Origin: Thermodesulfobacteriota bacterium | GTDB taxonomy: Bacteria; Desulfobacterota_D; UBA1144; Nemesobacterales; UBA2774 | NCBI GenBank assembly: GCA_021604765.1 | Contig: BQJP01000002.1 | Coordinates: 85,129-149,128, forward strand | Length of the DNA stretch: 64,000 nucleotides | Direction: 5' to 3' | Part shown: piece by piece, positions 9,509-17,717 of the stretch | How positions within the stretch are numbered: position 1 is the stretch's first letter | How the letters are laid out: each line of letters opens with the position of its first letter | Notes under the pieces: generated by a model | Told to the model about the DNA's origin: nothing | Database searches by the model: none | Seen by the model: only the letters and a program-made list of their open reading frames with translations | Program-made: the position numbers and the translations under genes

Positions 9509-9571
9509 TAAGATCGGATCAAAACCCAAAGCACACTACTCATCAAGATGCAGTGAGCTGAGCAATTAAAA

Positions 9572-10612
9572 ATGAATAAAGACAAAATACTTGCACCTGC
9601 TCCGAGAATGGAACCAATTGCTATACCAGGGCGCGACCCCGTACCAGTCACGCTTCTGACAGGGTTTCTAGGAGCCGGGAAAACAACACTTCTAAACCGT
9701 ATCCTAAACAGTGACCACGGCCTTAGGGTTGGTGTTTTGGTGAACGACTTCGGAGCTATCAACATTGATGCTGAGCTCGTTGATGGTGTAGAGGAAAACA
9801 CTATTAATCTCACCAATGGGTGCGTGTGCTGCGAAATTCGGGATGACCTTGTGGAATCTCTGGAGCAGCTACTCACCCGAGAGGAAGCTGTGGACTACGT
9901 GCTCTTGGAGTCTAGTGGAGTTTCAGACCCAGGGAGTATCACTGCAACTTTTCTCAATCCTAAATATGAAAAACTACTCCGGTTAGATAGCATTACCTGT
10001 GTCGTAGATGCAGAGGGCATCTTTAAGCATGGTGACAATGAGGATCTAAACTTTTTAAAAATGCGTCAGATTGGCTCTGCCGATATGGTCGTTCTTAATA
10101 AAGTTGATCTTGTCGGTCCCGTACATATAGAAGTTATTAGGGAGTGGATCGATCACCATCTGAAAAGGGTTCGGATCATTGAGTCTGAAAGGTGCAACGT
10201 GCCTCTAGATGTTTTGCTTGCGGTTGGTCGATTCGATCCGGAAAAGACTATAGTGGATAGCGAAAATAATGAAGATGAAAACCACACATCTAATCACAAA
10301 CACGAATCCGCTAAAGGGATGTTTGACACATGGAGCTACAAATCTAGTAAGCCATTTTCTCTTGAGGCTCTTCGTCAAATGGTACAGAGAGAGCTTCCCG
10401 CATCTATCTATCGCTGTAAGGGAATCGTATTTACAGCTGACAGTCCTGATAAGCGTTTCTCAATGCAAATAGTTGGCCGTCGCACAGAAATCTCTGAACT
10501 CGATAACTGGGGCAATCGTACCCCGCATACTCAAATTGTAGCTATTGGCGAGACTGGTGGAATAGACGCTGAAGAACTGCGCAAAAAATTCGACGCATGC
10601 ATTGAGCAATAG
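9572..10612 (+). CDS. COG0523/CobW-family GTPase, putative metallochaperone
   Basis: TGFLGAGKTTLLNRIL, NLTNGCVCCEIRDDL (CxCC), NKVDLV, acidic/His-rich linker NEDENHTSNHKHE, C-terminal CobW domain. Confidence 0.92.
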   Translation: MNKDKILAPAPRMEPIAIPGRDPVPVTLLTGFLGAGKTTLLNRILNSDHGLRVGVLVNDFGAINIDAELVDGVEENTINLTNGCVCCEIRDDLVESLEQLLTREEAVDYVLLESSGVSDPGSITATFLNPKYEKLLRLDSITCVVDAEGIFKHGDNEDLNFLKMRQIGSADMVVLNKVDLVGPVHIEVIREWIDHHLKRVRIIESERCNVPLDVLLAVGRFDPEKTIVDSENNEDENHTSNHKHESAKGMFDTWSYKSSKPFSLEALRQMVQRELPASIYRCKGIVFTADSPDKRFSMQIVGRRTEISELDNWGNRTPHTQIVAIGETGGIDAEELRKKFDACIEQ

Positions 10613-10645
10613 GCCTGAGTTTTAAATGATAAATTAACCATTTAT

Positions 10646-10720
10646 GAATTAGAAACTGTTCTTTCGGTCCATAGCTCCAAAGCTATTAAACACGACTCAC
10701 TAGATACAAATCTGGTTTAT
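10646..10720 (+). pseudogene. second remnant of a comM/yifB 3' end
   Basis: Ungapped 25-codon alignment to comM: ELETVLSVHSSKAIKHDSLDTNLVY vs ESETVLSHHISEAIQYRSLDRSLV* (15/25; 44/75 nt by hand count). Confidence 0.6.
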
Positions 10721-10749
10721 ATGATCAGAAAATAAATTATGATCTAAAA

Positions 10750-11205
10750 TTACTCCGCACACTTTTGCGTTAGGTCGTCAGTCTTTGGAAGTATCGTTAG
10801 AAGTGTTCCTTTTTCACCGATGTAATAGATGAGAGCTTCAACCGGACCGTTAATCGCTTCTCCACTATGCCAGGTATCTATAACTTCAGCAAATTTTTCT
10901 CCGGGCTTAAAGGCTTTTTTGGGCCCGTTATAAAGTTGAATTTGAAGCTCACCCTTCAGCACATGAACAAAACTTACAACCGGGTGGCAGTGATAACCTG
11001 TATTAAAACCGTCATCTATTTCAAGCTCAACTACTGTAACTTCCGGAGTACCTGAGGGATAAACAATTGGTTGTCCATCCCAAGTTTGAGTAGCTTTAAA
11101 TATTTCATTTACTCTCGCTTCTTTATTTGAGTAGGTTTCATCAGCACTAGAGTTTAGCACTAATCCTGTGAATAAAATCAGTGTCATCATAATAAACTTC
11201 TTCAT
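10750..11205 (-). CDS. secreted cupin-domain protein
   Basis: Signal peptide; GYHCHPVVSFVHVLKGELQIQL...F.PGEKF. Confidence 0.8.
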   Translation of the reverse strand: MKKFIMMTLILFTGLVLNSSADETYSNKEARVNEIFKATQTWDGQPIVYPSGTPEVTVVELEIDDGFNTGYHCHPVVSFVHVLKGELQIQLYNGPKKAFKPGEKFAEVIDTWHSGEAINGPVEALIYYIGEKGTLLTILPKTDDLTQKCAE

Positions 11206-11358
11206 TGAAATAGTCCCCCCTAAATTTTCTATTGATCTTAAATGTAAAAGATCAAATATGTAATATCAAGACAAATTTGTTAGTGCTCAAAAAAATTGCA
11301 ATCAAATAGAAATCTTGATCGTTATATAGATTAAAAACAAAATTCAGGAGGTCTTATA

Positions 11359-11751
11359 ATGAGACAAGTTTTAACACTTTTATTAACAATTTTGTTATTA
11401 GGCGGAACAAATTTAGTTTTTGCTGCAGATGATCCATCTATTACTGGTAAACCTAGAATTAGTAGTCAAGAGGCTATGTCTAATCATATTGAAAAGAATC
11501 AGCTTGATAGTAGCTATGTGATTTATGATGCGGTTATTGGACAGTTGCTAGAATTGGAACTTGTGGAGCTACATAGTGGGATTGTTAAGAAAGGTGATTA
11601 CTATGTGAGTTGTGCCGATTTTGTAGATGCAAAGGGAAATAAATATGATCTGGACTTTATTGTCGCTGAAAATGGCAGCGAATATATAGTTTATGATGCC
11701 ATAGTACATAAGGTGAATAAAGATAAAAGAAAGTATCATTTGGATCACTGA
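11359..11751 (+). CDS. secreted hypothetical protein, first gene of ECF cassette
   Basis: Signal peptide LLLTILLLGGTNLVFA; SD AGGAGG; directly upstream of the sigma factor. Confidence 0.65.
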   Translation: MRQVLTLLLTILLLGGTNLVFAADDPSITGKPRISSQEAMSNHIEKNQLDSSYVIYDAVIGQLLELELVELHSGIVKKGDYYVSCADFVDAKGNKYDLDFIVAENGSEYIVYDAIVHKVNKDKRKYHLDH

Positions 11752-11771
11752 ACCTTATAATATATCTAGAT

Positions 11772-12242
11772 ATGACAGATAGAGATTTACTACAGTCAGG
11801 ATTTCGATATGCACTATCTTTAACACATAATGAGCATGAGGCTGAAGACCTTGTTCAGGATGTATGGTTAAAGCTTTATATAAATAGTGGCGAGATAAAG
11901 AGTAAATCTCTATTCTTTACATCAATCAGAAATTTATTTATAGACAGGTATAGAAAGAAGAAGCTGGTCGTAATCGAACAACTGGAGGAAATAGGGGAGA
12001 CTGAAATTTTGACTAGTGAAATTGACATTAATGATATAGAAAAGTGTCTTGCCAAATTAAGACCTGAAGAAAGAGAGGCTCTTTTTCTAAATAGTGTGGA
12101 AGAATATACAGCAAAAGAGATCTCGGAGCTCACTAATCAGCCAAGATCTACAGTATTGTCGTTAATCAGTAGGGGAAAGAAGAAATTTATTAGCGCTTAT
12201 AATCATTTAATGAATCCAAAAATGAGGAATCATTCAAGCTGA
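11772..12242 (+). CDS. ECF-type RNA polymerase sigma factor
   Basis: HEAEDLVQDVWLKLY (region 2), FFTSIRNLFIDRYRK, LRPEEREALFLNSVEEYTAKEISELTNQPRSTVLSLISRGKKKF (region 4). Confidence 0.9.
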   Translation: MTDRDLLQSGFRYALSLTHNEHEAEDLVQDVWLKLYINSGEIKSKSLFFTSIRNLFIDRYRKKKLVVIEQLEEIGETEILTSEIDINDIEKCLAKLRPEEREALFLNSVEEYTAKEISELTNQPRSTVLSLISRGKKKFISAYNHLMNPKMRNHSS

Positions 12243-12249
12243 ATCAATT

Positions 12250-12804
12250 ATGGATAGAACCAAAGAAAATATTAAAGAATATTATTCAAATAAATCCTTA
12301 GGCGAAGAAAAAGTTCATCTTCTCTTAGGTAAACATAGCAAAAAGAATCGAATTTGGATGCTGAGCAAAATTGCTATTGCTGCACTTTTAATCATGGGCT
12401 TTATTTTTACTATATTTCAATTCCAAAACAGCAACATAGAGGATAGGATTGTTAAAGAAATTGCAATGAATCATAATAAGCAGCTTAACGTGGAATTCCC
12501 AAGCGACAGTCTTAGTGATCTGCAAACCAAGCTCACTAAACTGGATTTTCAATTGGATAAAGCTGAGGGGTTTATTTCAGATAATTACATACTCATGGGT
12601 GGTAGATATTGCTCGATACAGGGAAATCTTGCTGCGCAACTGAAAATCAAAAACAACCATACAAATGATTTCGAAACTCTTTATATCACTGAGTTGAATC
12701 CAGACTTAGAAAATGTAGAGTCCGCTGATGTAAATACAGAGGGGGTAAATATAAAGATATGGAATGAAGATGGACTCTTATATGGAATTGCGTCAGATAT
12801 ATAA
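12250..12804 (+). CDS. putative membrane anti-sigma factor
   Basis: Adjacent to ECF sigma; single TM WMLSKIAIAALLIMGFIFTIF; periplasmic LMGGRYCSIQGNLAAQLKI. Confidence 0.65.
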   Translation: MDRTKENIKEYYSNKSLGEEKVHLLLGKHSKKNRIWMLSKIAIAALLIMGFIFTIFQFQNSNIEDRIVKEIAMNHNKQLNVEFPSDSLSDLQTKLTKLDFQLDKAEGFISDNYILMGGRYCSIQGNLAAQLKIKNNHTNDFETLYITELNPDLENVESADVNTEGVNIKIWNEDGLLYGIASDI

Positions 12805-12843
12805 TAAGACCCCAGAGTGTTTGCTTGAACTATTGGTATTATA

Positions 12844-13473
12844 ATGCAGATGAAAACAGCAATTCATTACCAATTAGGTCTGCCCGAGTCCTGTCGTATA
12901 AGGGCTGCTGAGCTTTATGAAGAAGCATTCCGACAAAAATTTGCTCCTATTGTTAAATCCAGAAAAAAATTAATTGAGATTTTGACTGACTGCATCAAAC
13001 CAGAATTTGCTGTCGTTGCACTAAAAGAAGAACGATTGGTTGGTCTCGCAGGTTTTCACAATAGAGGAAGCTCTTTCACCGGGGGAGGGAGCGCATCTTC
13101 GATTATCAAAAAACTTGGTTTATTCAAAGGACTCTGGGCTATAGCTTTATTCACAATTCTTTATGAAAGAAAAGAGTCTCAAGACGAGTTGTTAATAGAT
13201 GGAATTGTAGTAGACCCATCAATGCGTGGACAAGGAATTGGAACCAGAATGCTTGAAACCCTATTTAAATACGCTACGAATGAGGGATTCGATAGCATTA
13301 GATTAGATGTTGTTGATACTAACCCAGATGCCAGGCGTCTCTATGAAAGTCAGGGATTCGTCGCAACAAAAACTGACCATCATCCATATTTGAAACCTTT
13401 CTTAGGATTTTCATCATCCACAACTATGGTAAAAAATCAGCTAAAGAAGACGGAATCTTCGCTCTTTCTGTAG
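12844..13473 (+). CDS. GNAT-family N-acetyltransferase
   Basis: IDGIVVDPSMRGQGIGTRMLETLFKYA...IRLDVVDTNPDARRLYESQGF. Confidence 0.9.
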   Translation: MQMKTAIHYQLGLPESCRIRAAELYEEAFRQKFAPIVKSRKKLIEILTDCIKPEFAVVALKEERLVGLAGFHNRGSSFTGGGSASSIIKKLGLFKGLWAIALFTILYERKESQDELLIDGIVVDPSMRGQGIGTRMLETLFKYATNEGFDSIRLDVVDTNPDARRLYESQGFVATKTDHHPYLKPFLGFSSSTTMVKNQLKKTESSLFL

Positions 13474-13511
13474 TTGCATTATAACTCTAATAATTTAGTA
13501 GAGACTAATTG

Positions 13512-13525
13512 ACAAACAAGTTTGT
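13512..13525. promoter_or_regulatory. candidate TetR operator 1
   Basis: ACAAAC AA GTTTGT, perfect 6-bp inverted repeat just upstream of the TetR gene. Confidence 0.6.
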
Positions 13526-13545
13526 ATAAATTATTTTCATATTAT

Positions 13546-14136
13546 ATGAAAGCAAGCAGAACTAAAAGTGACACCAGACAAAAAATAATCGATAAGGCTC
13601 TGGAGCTATTTTATAGACAGGGATATCTGGCAACGGGAATAAACCAGGTTATTGCAGAGTCTGGGGTTGCTAAAAACACATTCTACTATTACTTCCCTTC
13701 CAAGAACGACCTTTGTGTTTCCTATTTACAGGAAATCGATAGAAATTGGATCAACTCTATAAAAACCACAATCAATTCTTCTAAAAAACCTTTAGATAGA
13801 TTATTTGCACCATTGGAGTTCCTGAAAAAATGGAATGAAGACAATGCATATAGAGGATGCCCTTTCCTAAATATAGTATCGGAAATAACCGATTCCAGCT
13901 CTAATATAAGAAAAGAAACTATCTATCATAAAGACGGTTTTAAAACTATTATTAGAGAGCTTGTAAAAGATCTGAAGGAATCAAATAAGAAGTATTTCGA
14001 CACTGATGTTGAATCAGTAACAGATGCTTATTATTTATTAGCGGAAGGAGCTATTGTAACTTCACAGAACTATAAAGATAATCTATCTTTCAAAGTTGCA
14101 AGAAATAATATCGAGAAACTTTTGAATCCCTCCTAA
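13546..14136 (+). CDS. TetR/AcrR-family regulator
   Basis: TRQKIIDKALELFYRQGYLATGINQVIAESGVAKNTFYYYFPSKNDLC; ATG at residue 9 of the listed ORF is the likely start. Confidence 0.88.
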   Translation: MKASRTKSDTRQKIIDKALELFYRQGYLATGINQVIAESGVAKNTFYYYFPSKNDLCVSYLQEIDRNWINSIKTTINSSKKPLDRLFAPLEFLKKWNEDNAYRGCPFLNIVSEITDSSSNIRKETIYHKDGFKTIIRELVKDLKESNKKYFDTDVESVTDAYYLLAEGAIVTSQNYKDNLSFKVARNNIEKLLNPS

Positions 14137-14157
14137 AAAAATTTCATCAGAATTAGT

Positions 14158-14171
14158 ACAGACTTGTTTGT
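14158..14171. promoter_or_regulatory. candidate TetR operator 2
   Basis: ACAGAC TT GTTTGT, same arms as operator 1 with one mismatch, upstream of 14214. Confidence 0.55.
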
Positions 14172-14213
14172 ATAGTAAAACAAGCTGATTAAAAATTTAG
14201 GAGGTATTAAATA

Positions 14214-14537
14214 ATGGCTTTATATGGAATATACGGCAAGCATACGACAGAGGCTTGCCCATGGAACAATATTGAGACTGCGAAGAAGCTAAAGGAAATG
14301 GACGAAAGCGACCTCGCATCCAGAGCTAGTGAGTTCAAGATCAGTCATATATTAGGACAGTATCACTCGGCCCTCGAACATACATTCCTTTGGTTAGTAG
14401 AAGCAGAGGATCCTCACTTAATCCAAGAATTCTGCGTCACAACCGGCCTTGCGTCTATTAACGAACTTAAGATCGTACCAATGATTACATTTGAGGGAGG
14501 AGTTATCCCAGGATTAAAAAAAATTCATTCTCTTTAG
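14214..14537 (+). CDS. conserved-looking hypothetical protein (107 aa)
   Basis: SD TTAGGAGG then ATG; MALYGIYGKHTTEACPWNNIETAKKL. Confidence 0.6.
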   Translation: MALYGIYGKHTTEACPWNNIETAKKLKEMDESDLASRASEFKISHILGQYHSALEHTFLWLVEAEDPHLIQEFCVTTGLASINELKIVPMITFEGGVIPGLKKIHSL

Positions 14538-14587
14538 AGATGTAAAGTAATTGGAATTAAAAACGAAGTAAAGGAGTTTATTATGGC

Positions 14588-14773
14588 ATGCTCGGCTATA
14601 GTCCACGGGATCAACCCAAGGAAGAAAATCTTCTAAAATACTTATTGTATGAGAAAATTTCTCAAAGTAGTGAAAACTCTAATGGCAAAACTGCAAACCA
14701 GGTCTCGGTATATGAAGCTGAGGGAACTTGGAATAGAGAATATGAGCAGATATTAAGGAGTGCGTTCATATGA
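14588..14773 (+). CDS. small hypothetical protein (61 aa)
   Basis: ORF translationally overlapping (ATGA) with the nitroreductase. Confidence 0.4.
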   Translation: MLGYSPRDQPKEENLLKYLLYEKISQSSENSNGKTANQVSVYEAEGTWNREYEQILRSAFI

Positions 14774-15450
14774 GTGAGCCCGGTATATTTGAAATTATTA
14801 ATACCACAAGATCCATTAAATACTTTAAACAGGACCCTGTCCCTATGGACTTAATTCGAAAAGTCTTGGATGCCGGCACTAAAGCGCCGAGTGGGGAAAA
14901 TACACAGCCCTGGGAATTTGTAGTGGTGACGAATAGAGAAGATAAGAAGTTTATTCAGCAACTATACCAGAAATTTGTAAAACTGAGATTCTATAAGCGG
15001 CATAGCAGTCTGAAGAATAGTAATACTCCGTTTGCCAAGATGTTAAATGGGGTAATACACTTAGCAGAGAATTTACATAAAGTTCCGGTGCATCTCCTGG
15101 TGTGCGCTCATAGAGACTGGCCGGCTTCGATTCCGGCTGAGAAGAGGATAGGAAAAGCTCCGCCACCCTATGCCTCAATATATCCCTGCATCCAGAATAT
15201 ATTACTTGCCTCAAGGGCTCTTGGACTTGGCGCTACGCTGACGACAATCCATCATATGTTTGAAGTAGATATGCATCAAAGATTCAGGATTCCAAATCAA
15301 GTATCTATAGTGGCACTTATTCCAATCGGCTATGCAAAGTTTGGCTTCGGTCCGGTCGAAAGAATATCTGCCAATAAGGTTACACATTTTGAAAAATGGG
15401 GATCAAAGAATTTATTTAAAGCTAATATGAATAAAAGGAGAATATCATGA
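14770..15450 (+). CDS. nitroreductase-family protein
   Basis: IINTTRSIKYFKQDPVPMDLIRKVLDAGTKAPSGENTQPWEFVVV. Confidence 0.92.
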   Translation: MSEPGIFEIINTTRSIKYFKQDPVPMDLIRKVLDAGTKAPSGENTQPWEFVVVTNREDKKFIQQLYQKFVKLRFYKRHSSLKNSNTPFAKMLNGVIHLAENLHKVPVHLLVCAHRDWPASIPAEKRIGKAPPPYASIYPCIQNILLASRALGLGATLTTIHHMFEVDMHQRFRIPNQVSIVALIPIGYAKFGFGPVERISANKVTHFEKWGSKNLFKANMNKRRIS

Positions 15451-15857
15451 AACTAGATCTTAATGTAAACGAAACCGGAGTAAATATTCATGATCTTTCA
15501 AAAACAAAACTGGGGTGGAAAATAAAAGGAGTAATGTTTCAAGACGGCAGCAAGCTTGAGGATTGGCATAAAATTGAAGGTAGCTCATGGCATTGGCAGT
15601 ATGACGACCATGACTTAACATTTGACATTTATGAGCACAAGGGAGAATTCTGGAAACTATACAGATCCCGGCGGGTACCCATGGGCACAACTAATTATGA
15701 TTACAGCTATGGGGGTCTGGCCTGCAGAATGGCGCAGGTTCGTTACAAAGCACTGTCGCGCTCACCTCATTCAGGAGTTCTCAAAGATGAGAGTGAGCTT
15801 GAATGGGTAAGGGTTGAAGAAGTAGATGAGGAAATTCACAAGGTTTTAAAGCTGTAA
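15447..15857 (+). CDS. hypothetical protein (136 aa)
   Basis: ATGA overlap with the nitroreductase, SD AAAAGGAG; no family recognised. Confidence 0.65.
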   Translation: MKLDLNVNETGVNIHDLSKTKLGWKIKGVMFQDGSKLEDWHKIEGSSWHWQYDDHDLTFDIYEHKGEFWKLYRSRRVPMGTTNYDYSYGGLACRMAQVRYKALSRSPHSGVLKDESELEWVRVEEVDEEIHKVLKL

Positions 15858-15867
15858 TAATTTATCT

Positions 15868-16290
15868 TCACTCATCCGTGGGAACAGCTAGTTCCCAGAT
15901 GTTTTGAATCTTGGAATTTACAATCTGGAAGATAGAGATGAATTTTTCTGCTTTCATAGTGCCATCTAGCAAGTACATCTTTTCTGTAAATTTTACTGTG
16001 ACATATTCTCCATTTACCAGCAGCATTTCAAATGGTAGAAATCTGACTTTATCATATTTTGAATTTAATTCTGTTAGATACTCAAGGGTTAAATCATAAT
16101 CCCAGACCTCGTTATTTTTATAAATTTTGAGATCAGGACTCATAAGAATTGAGAACAAGGATAGGTCCTTGTATTCTATTAATTTATAAAATGCAGCCAC
16201 GGTAATATTTATATTTTTTCTTGAAAGCTCGGGATTTGAATGATCAAGAATCTCAACTTCTGAAATGTTGCTTGCAACCATATCTGCCAT
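15868..16290 (-). CDS. SnoaL/NTF2-like protein
   Basis: AAFYKLIEYKDLSLFSILMSPDLKIYKNNEVWDYD...KFISIFQIVNSKIQNIWELAVP pattern. Confidence 0.6.
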   Translation of the reverse strand: MADMVASNISEVEILDHSNPELSRKNINITVAAFYKLIEYKDLSLFSILMSPDLKIYKNNEVWDYDLTLEYLTELNSKYDKVRFLPFEMLLVNGEYVTVKFTEKMYLLDGTMKAEKFISIFQIVNSKIQNIWELAVPTDE

Positions 16291-16416
16291 AGTTACATTT
16301 CCCCCAAATTTTGTGTTTAGGTTAGCAGATATCTAAAAAACTCTAAGCTCAAATAAAATTGTTTCGAAAAAAAAGCAAGATCGTTATAATTAATATGAAG
16401 CATAAGGAGAGTTAAA

Positions 16417-16698
16417 ATGAAAGCGATATGGAATGGTCAGATAATAGCAGAGAGTGAGAATACAGTTGTTGTTGAGGGTAACCATTATTTCCCGCCTGGA
16501 ACTATTAAAAAGGAATTTTTTAAAGTAAGCTCAAAACAAACTGGCTGCCCGTGGAAGGGAACTGCTAGTTACTACCATATTGAAGTTGACGGTAACGTAA
16601 ATAAAGATGCAGCCTGGCACTACCCTGAACCTAAAGAAGCCGCTAAAGAAATAAAAGACCACGTGGCATTTTGGAAAGGTGTAGAGGTAACTTCATAG
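16417..16698 (+). CDS. DUF427-domain protein
   Basis: KAIWNGQIIAESENTVVVEGNHYFPPGTI...SSKQTGCPWKGTASYYHIEVDG...AAWHYPEPKEAAKEIKDHVAFW. Confidence 0.9.
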   Translation: MKAIWNGQIIAESENTVVVEGNHYFPPGTIKKEFFKVSSKQTGCPWKGTASYYHIEVDGNVNKDAAWHYPEPKEAAKEIKDHVAFWKGVEVTS

Positions 16699-16779
16699 CT
16701 AGTTATCAATCTTTATCTAAAAGCTCACTTACCATAACTATTACTTGACAACTCTAAGAGTAATAAACTAAGGTTTTAA

Positions 16780-16793
16780 TGAACAATCGTTCA
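16780..16793. promoter_or_regulatory. candidate operator of the second TetR regulator (site 1)
   Basis: TGAAC AATC GTTCA. Confidence 0.6.
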
Positions 16794-16831
16794 GGATAGT
16801 ATAAAATTACTACATATTCATATATAGAAAC

Positions 16832-17476
16832 TTGAGGGAGCAATCAATGAGTATATCTAAAAAAGAGATCGAATCGTCAGTCAAAGACAAGGAACTAATA
16901 GAGATTAGAAGAAAAGAGATAGTAAATGCGGCAGTAGACCTTTTTGTCCGTAAGGGTTTTCACCGGACTACGATTAGGGAGATTGCTCAAAAATTCGGGA
17001 TGAGCGTAGGGACACTGTATGAGTATATCAGGACGAAAGAAGATATATTAATACTAGTGTGCGATTATATTAATTCCACAGTAAGAATGAGAGTCAAACC
17101 ATCTGTAGAGATTACTCAGGACAGCGCTCAAAGCCTTAATAACGCTATAGATATTTATTATAAAATAATTGATGAACTCCAGGACTACATAATATTTTTG
17201 TATCAGGAAACAAAATCTCTATCTCATGAAAATAGAAAATACATATTTAAATCGGAAGAGGATATGACCAAGATATTTGAAGATATTTTAAAGCACGGAG
17301 TAGAGCAAGGTAGTTTCAAAATAGATGAGAAGAATATACCTTTAACCGCACATAACATTATGGTGCTGGGGCAGATGTGGGCATTTAGGCGTTGGGCGCT
17401 TCAAAAAAACTATACACTTGAGCGTTATATAGAAACACAGAGCAAATCGATAATAGAACAAATATCAACTCACTAA
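16832..17476 (+). CDS. TetR-family regulator
   Basis: RRKEIVNAAVDLFVRKGFHRTTIREIAQKFGMSVGTLYEYIRTKEDIL. Confidence 0.92.
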   Translation: MREQSMSISKKEIESSVKDKELIEIRRKEIVNAAVDLFVRKGFHRTTIREIAQKFGMSVGTLYEYIRTKEDILILVCDYINSTVRMRVKPSVEITQDSAQSLNNAIDIYYKIIDELQDYIIFLYQETKSLSHENRKYIFKSEEDMTKIFEDILKHGVEQGSFKIDEKNIPLTAHNIMVLGQMWAFRRWALQKNYTLERYIETQSKSIIEQISTH

Positions 17477-17501
17477 ATCCTGCAGATACTCAATCATTCA
17501 C

Positions 17502-17515
17502 CGAACAGTCGTTCA
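17502..17515. promoter_or_regulatory. candidate TetR operator (site 2)
   Basis: CGAACAGTCGTTCA, core GAAC AGTC GTTC. Confidence 0.45.
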
Positions 17516-17646
17516 ACACTTCTTTATAGTCTACCATTATTTTATTAGCTTAATTTTTATTCCCATTTATTGTTAAATTACAATTAATTAGGACTATATC
17601 TAGAACAAATCACTTGACAGAGCTAATATAATTGATTTATAGTTAT

Positions 17647-17664
17647 ACTGAACGTACGTTCAGT
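17647..17664. promoter_or_regulatory. candidate TetR operator (site 3) upstream of the mutase gene
   Basis: ACTGAACGTACGTTCAGT, perfect 18-bp palindrome. Confidence 0.75.
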
Positions 17665-17717
17665 TAAATGTTGGGGCTTATAAAGATTTATTAAAGTCTT
17701 ATAAAAAAGGTCGGATC

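Noticed and set aside
13522-13545. Upstream TTG start for the first TetR gene
   Set aside because: It falls inside the operator-like palindrome; ATG at 13546 is more plausible
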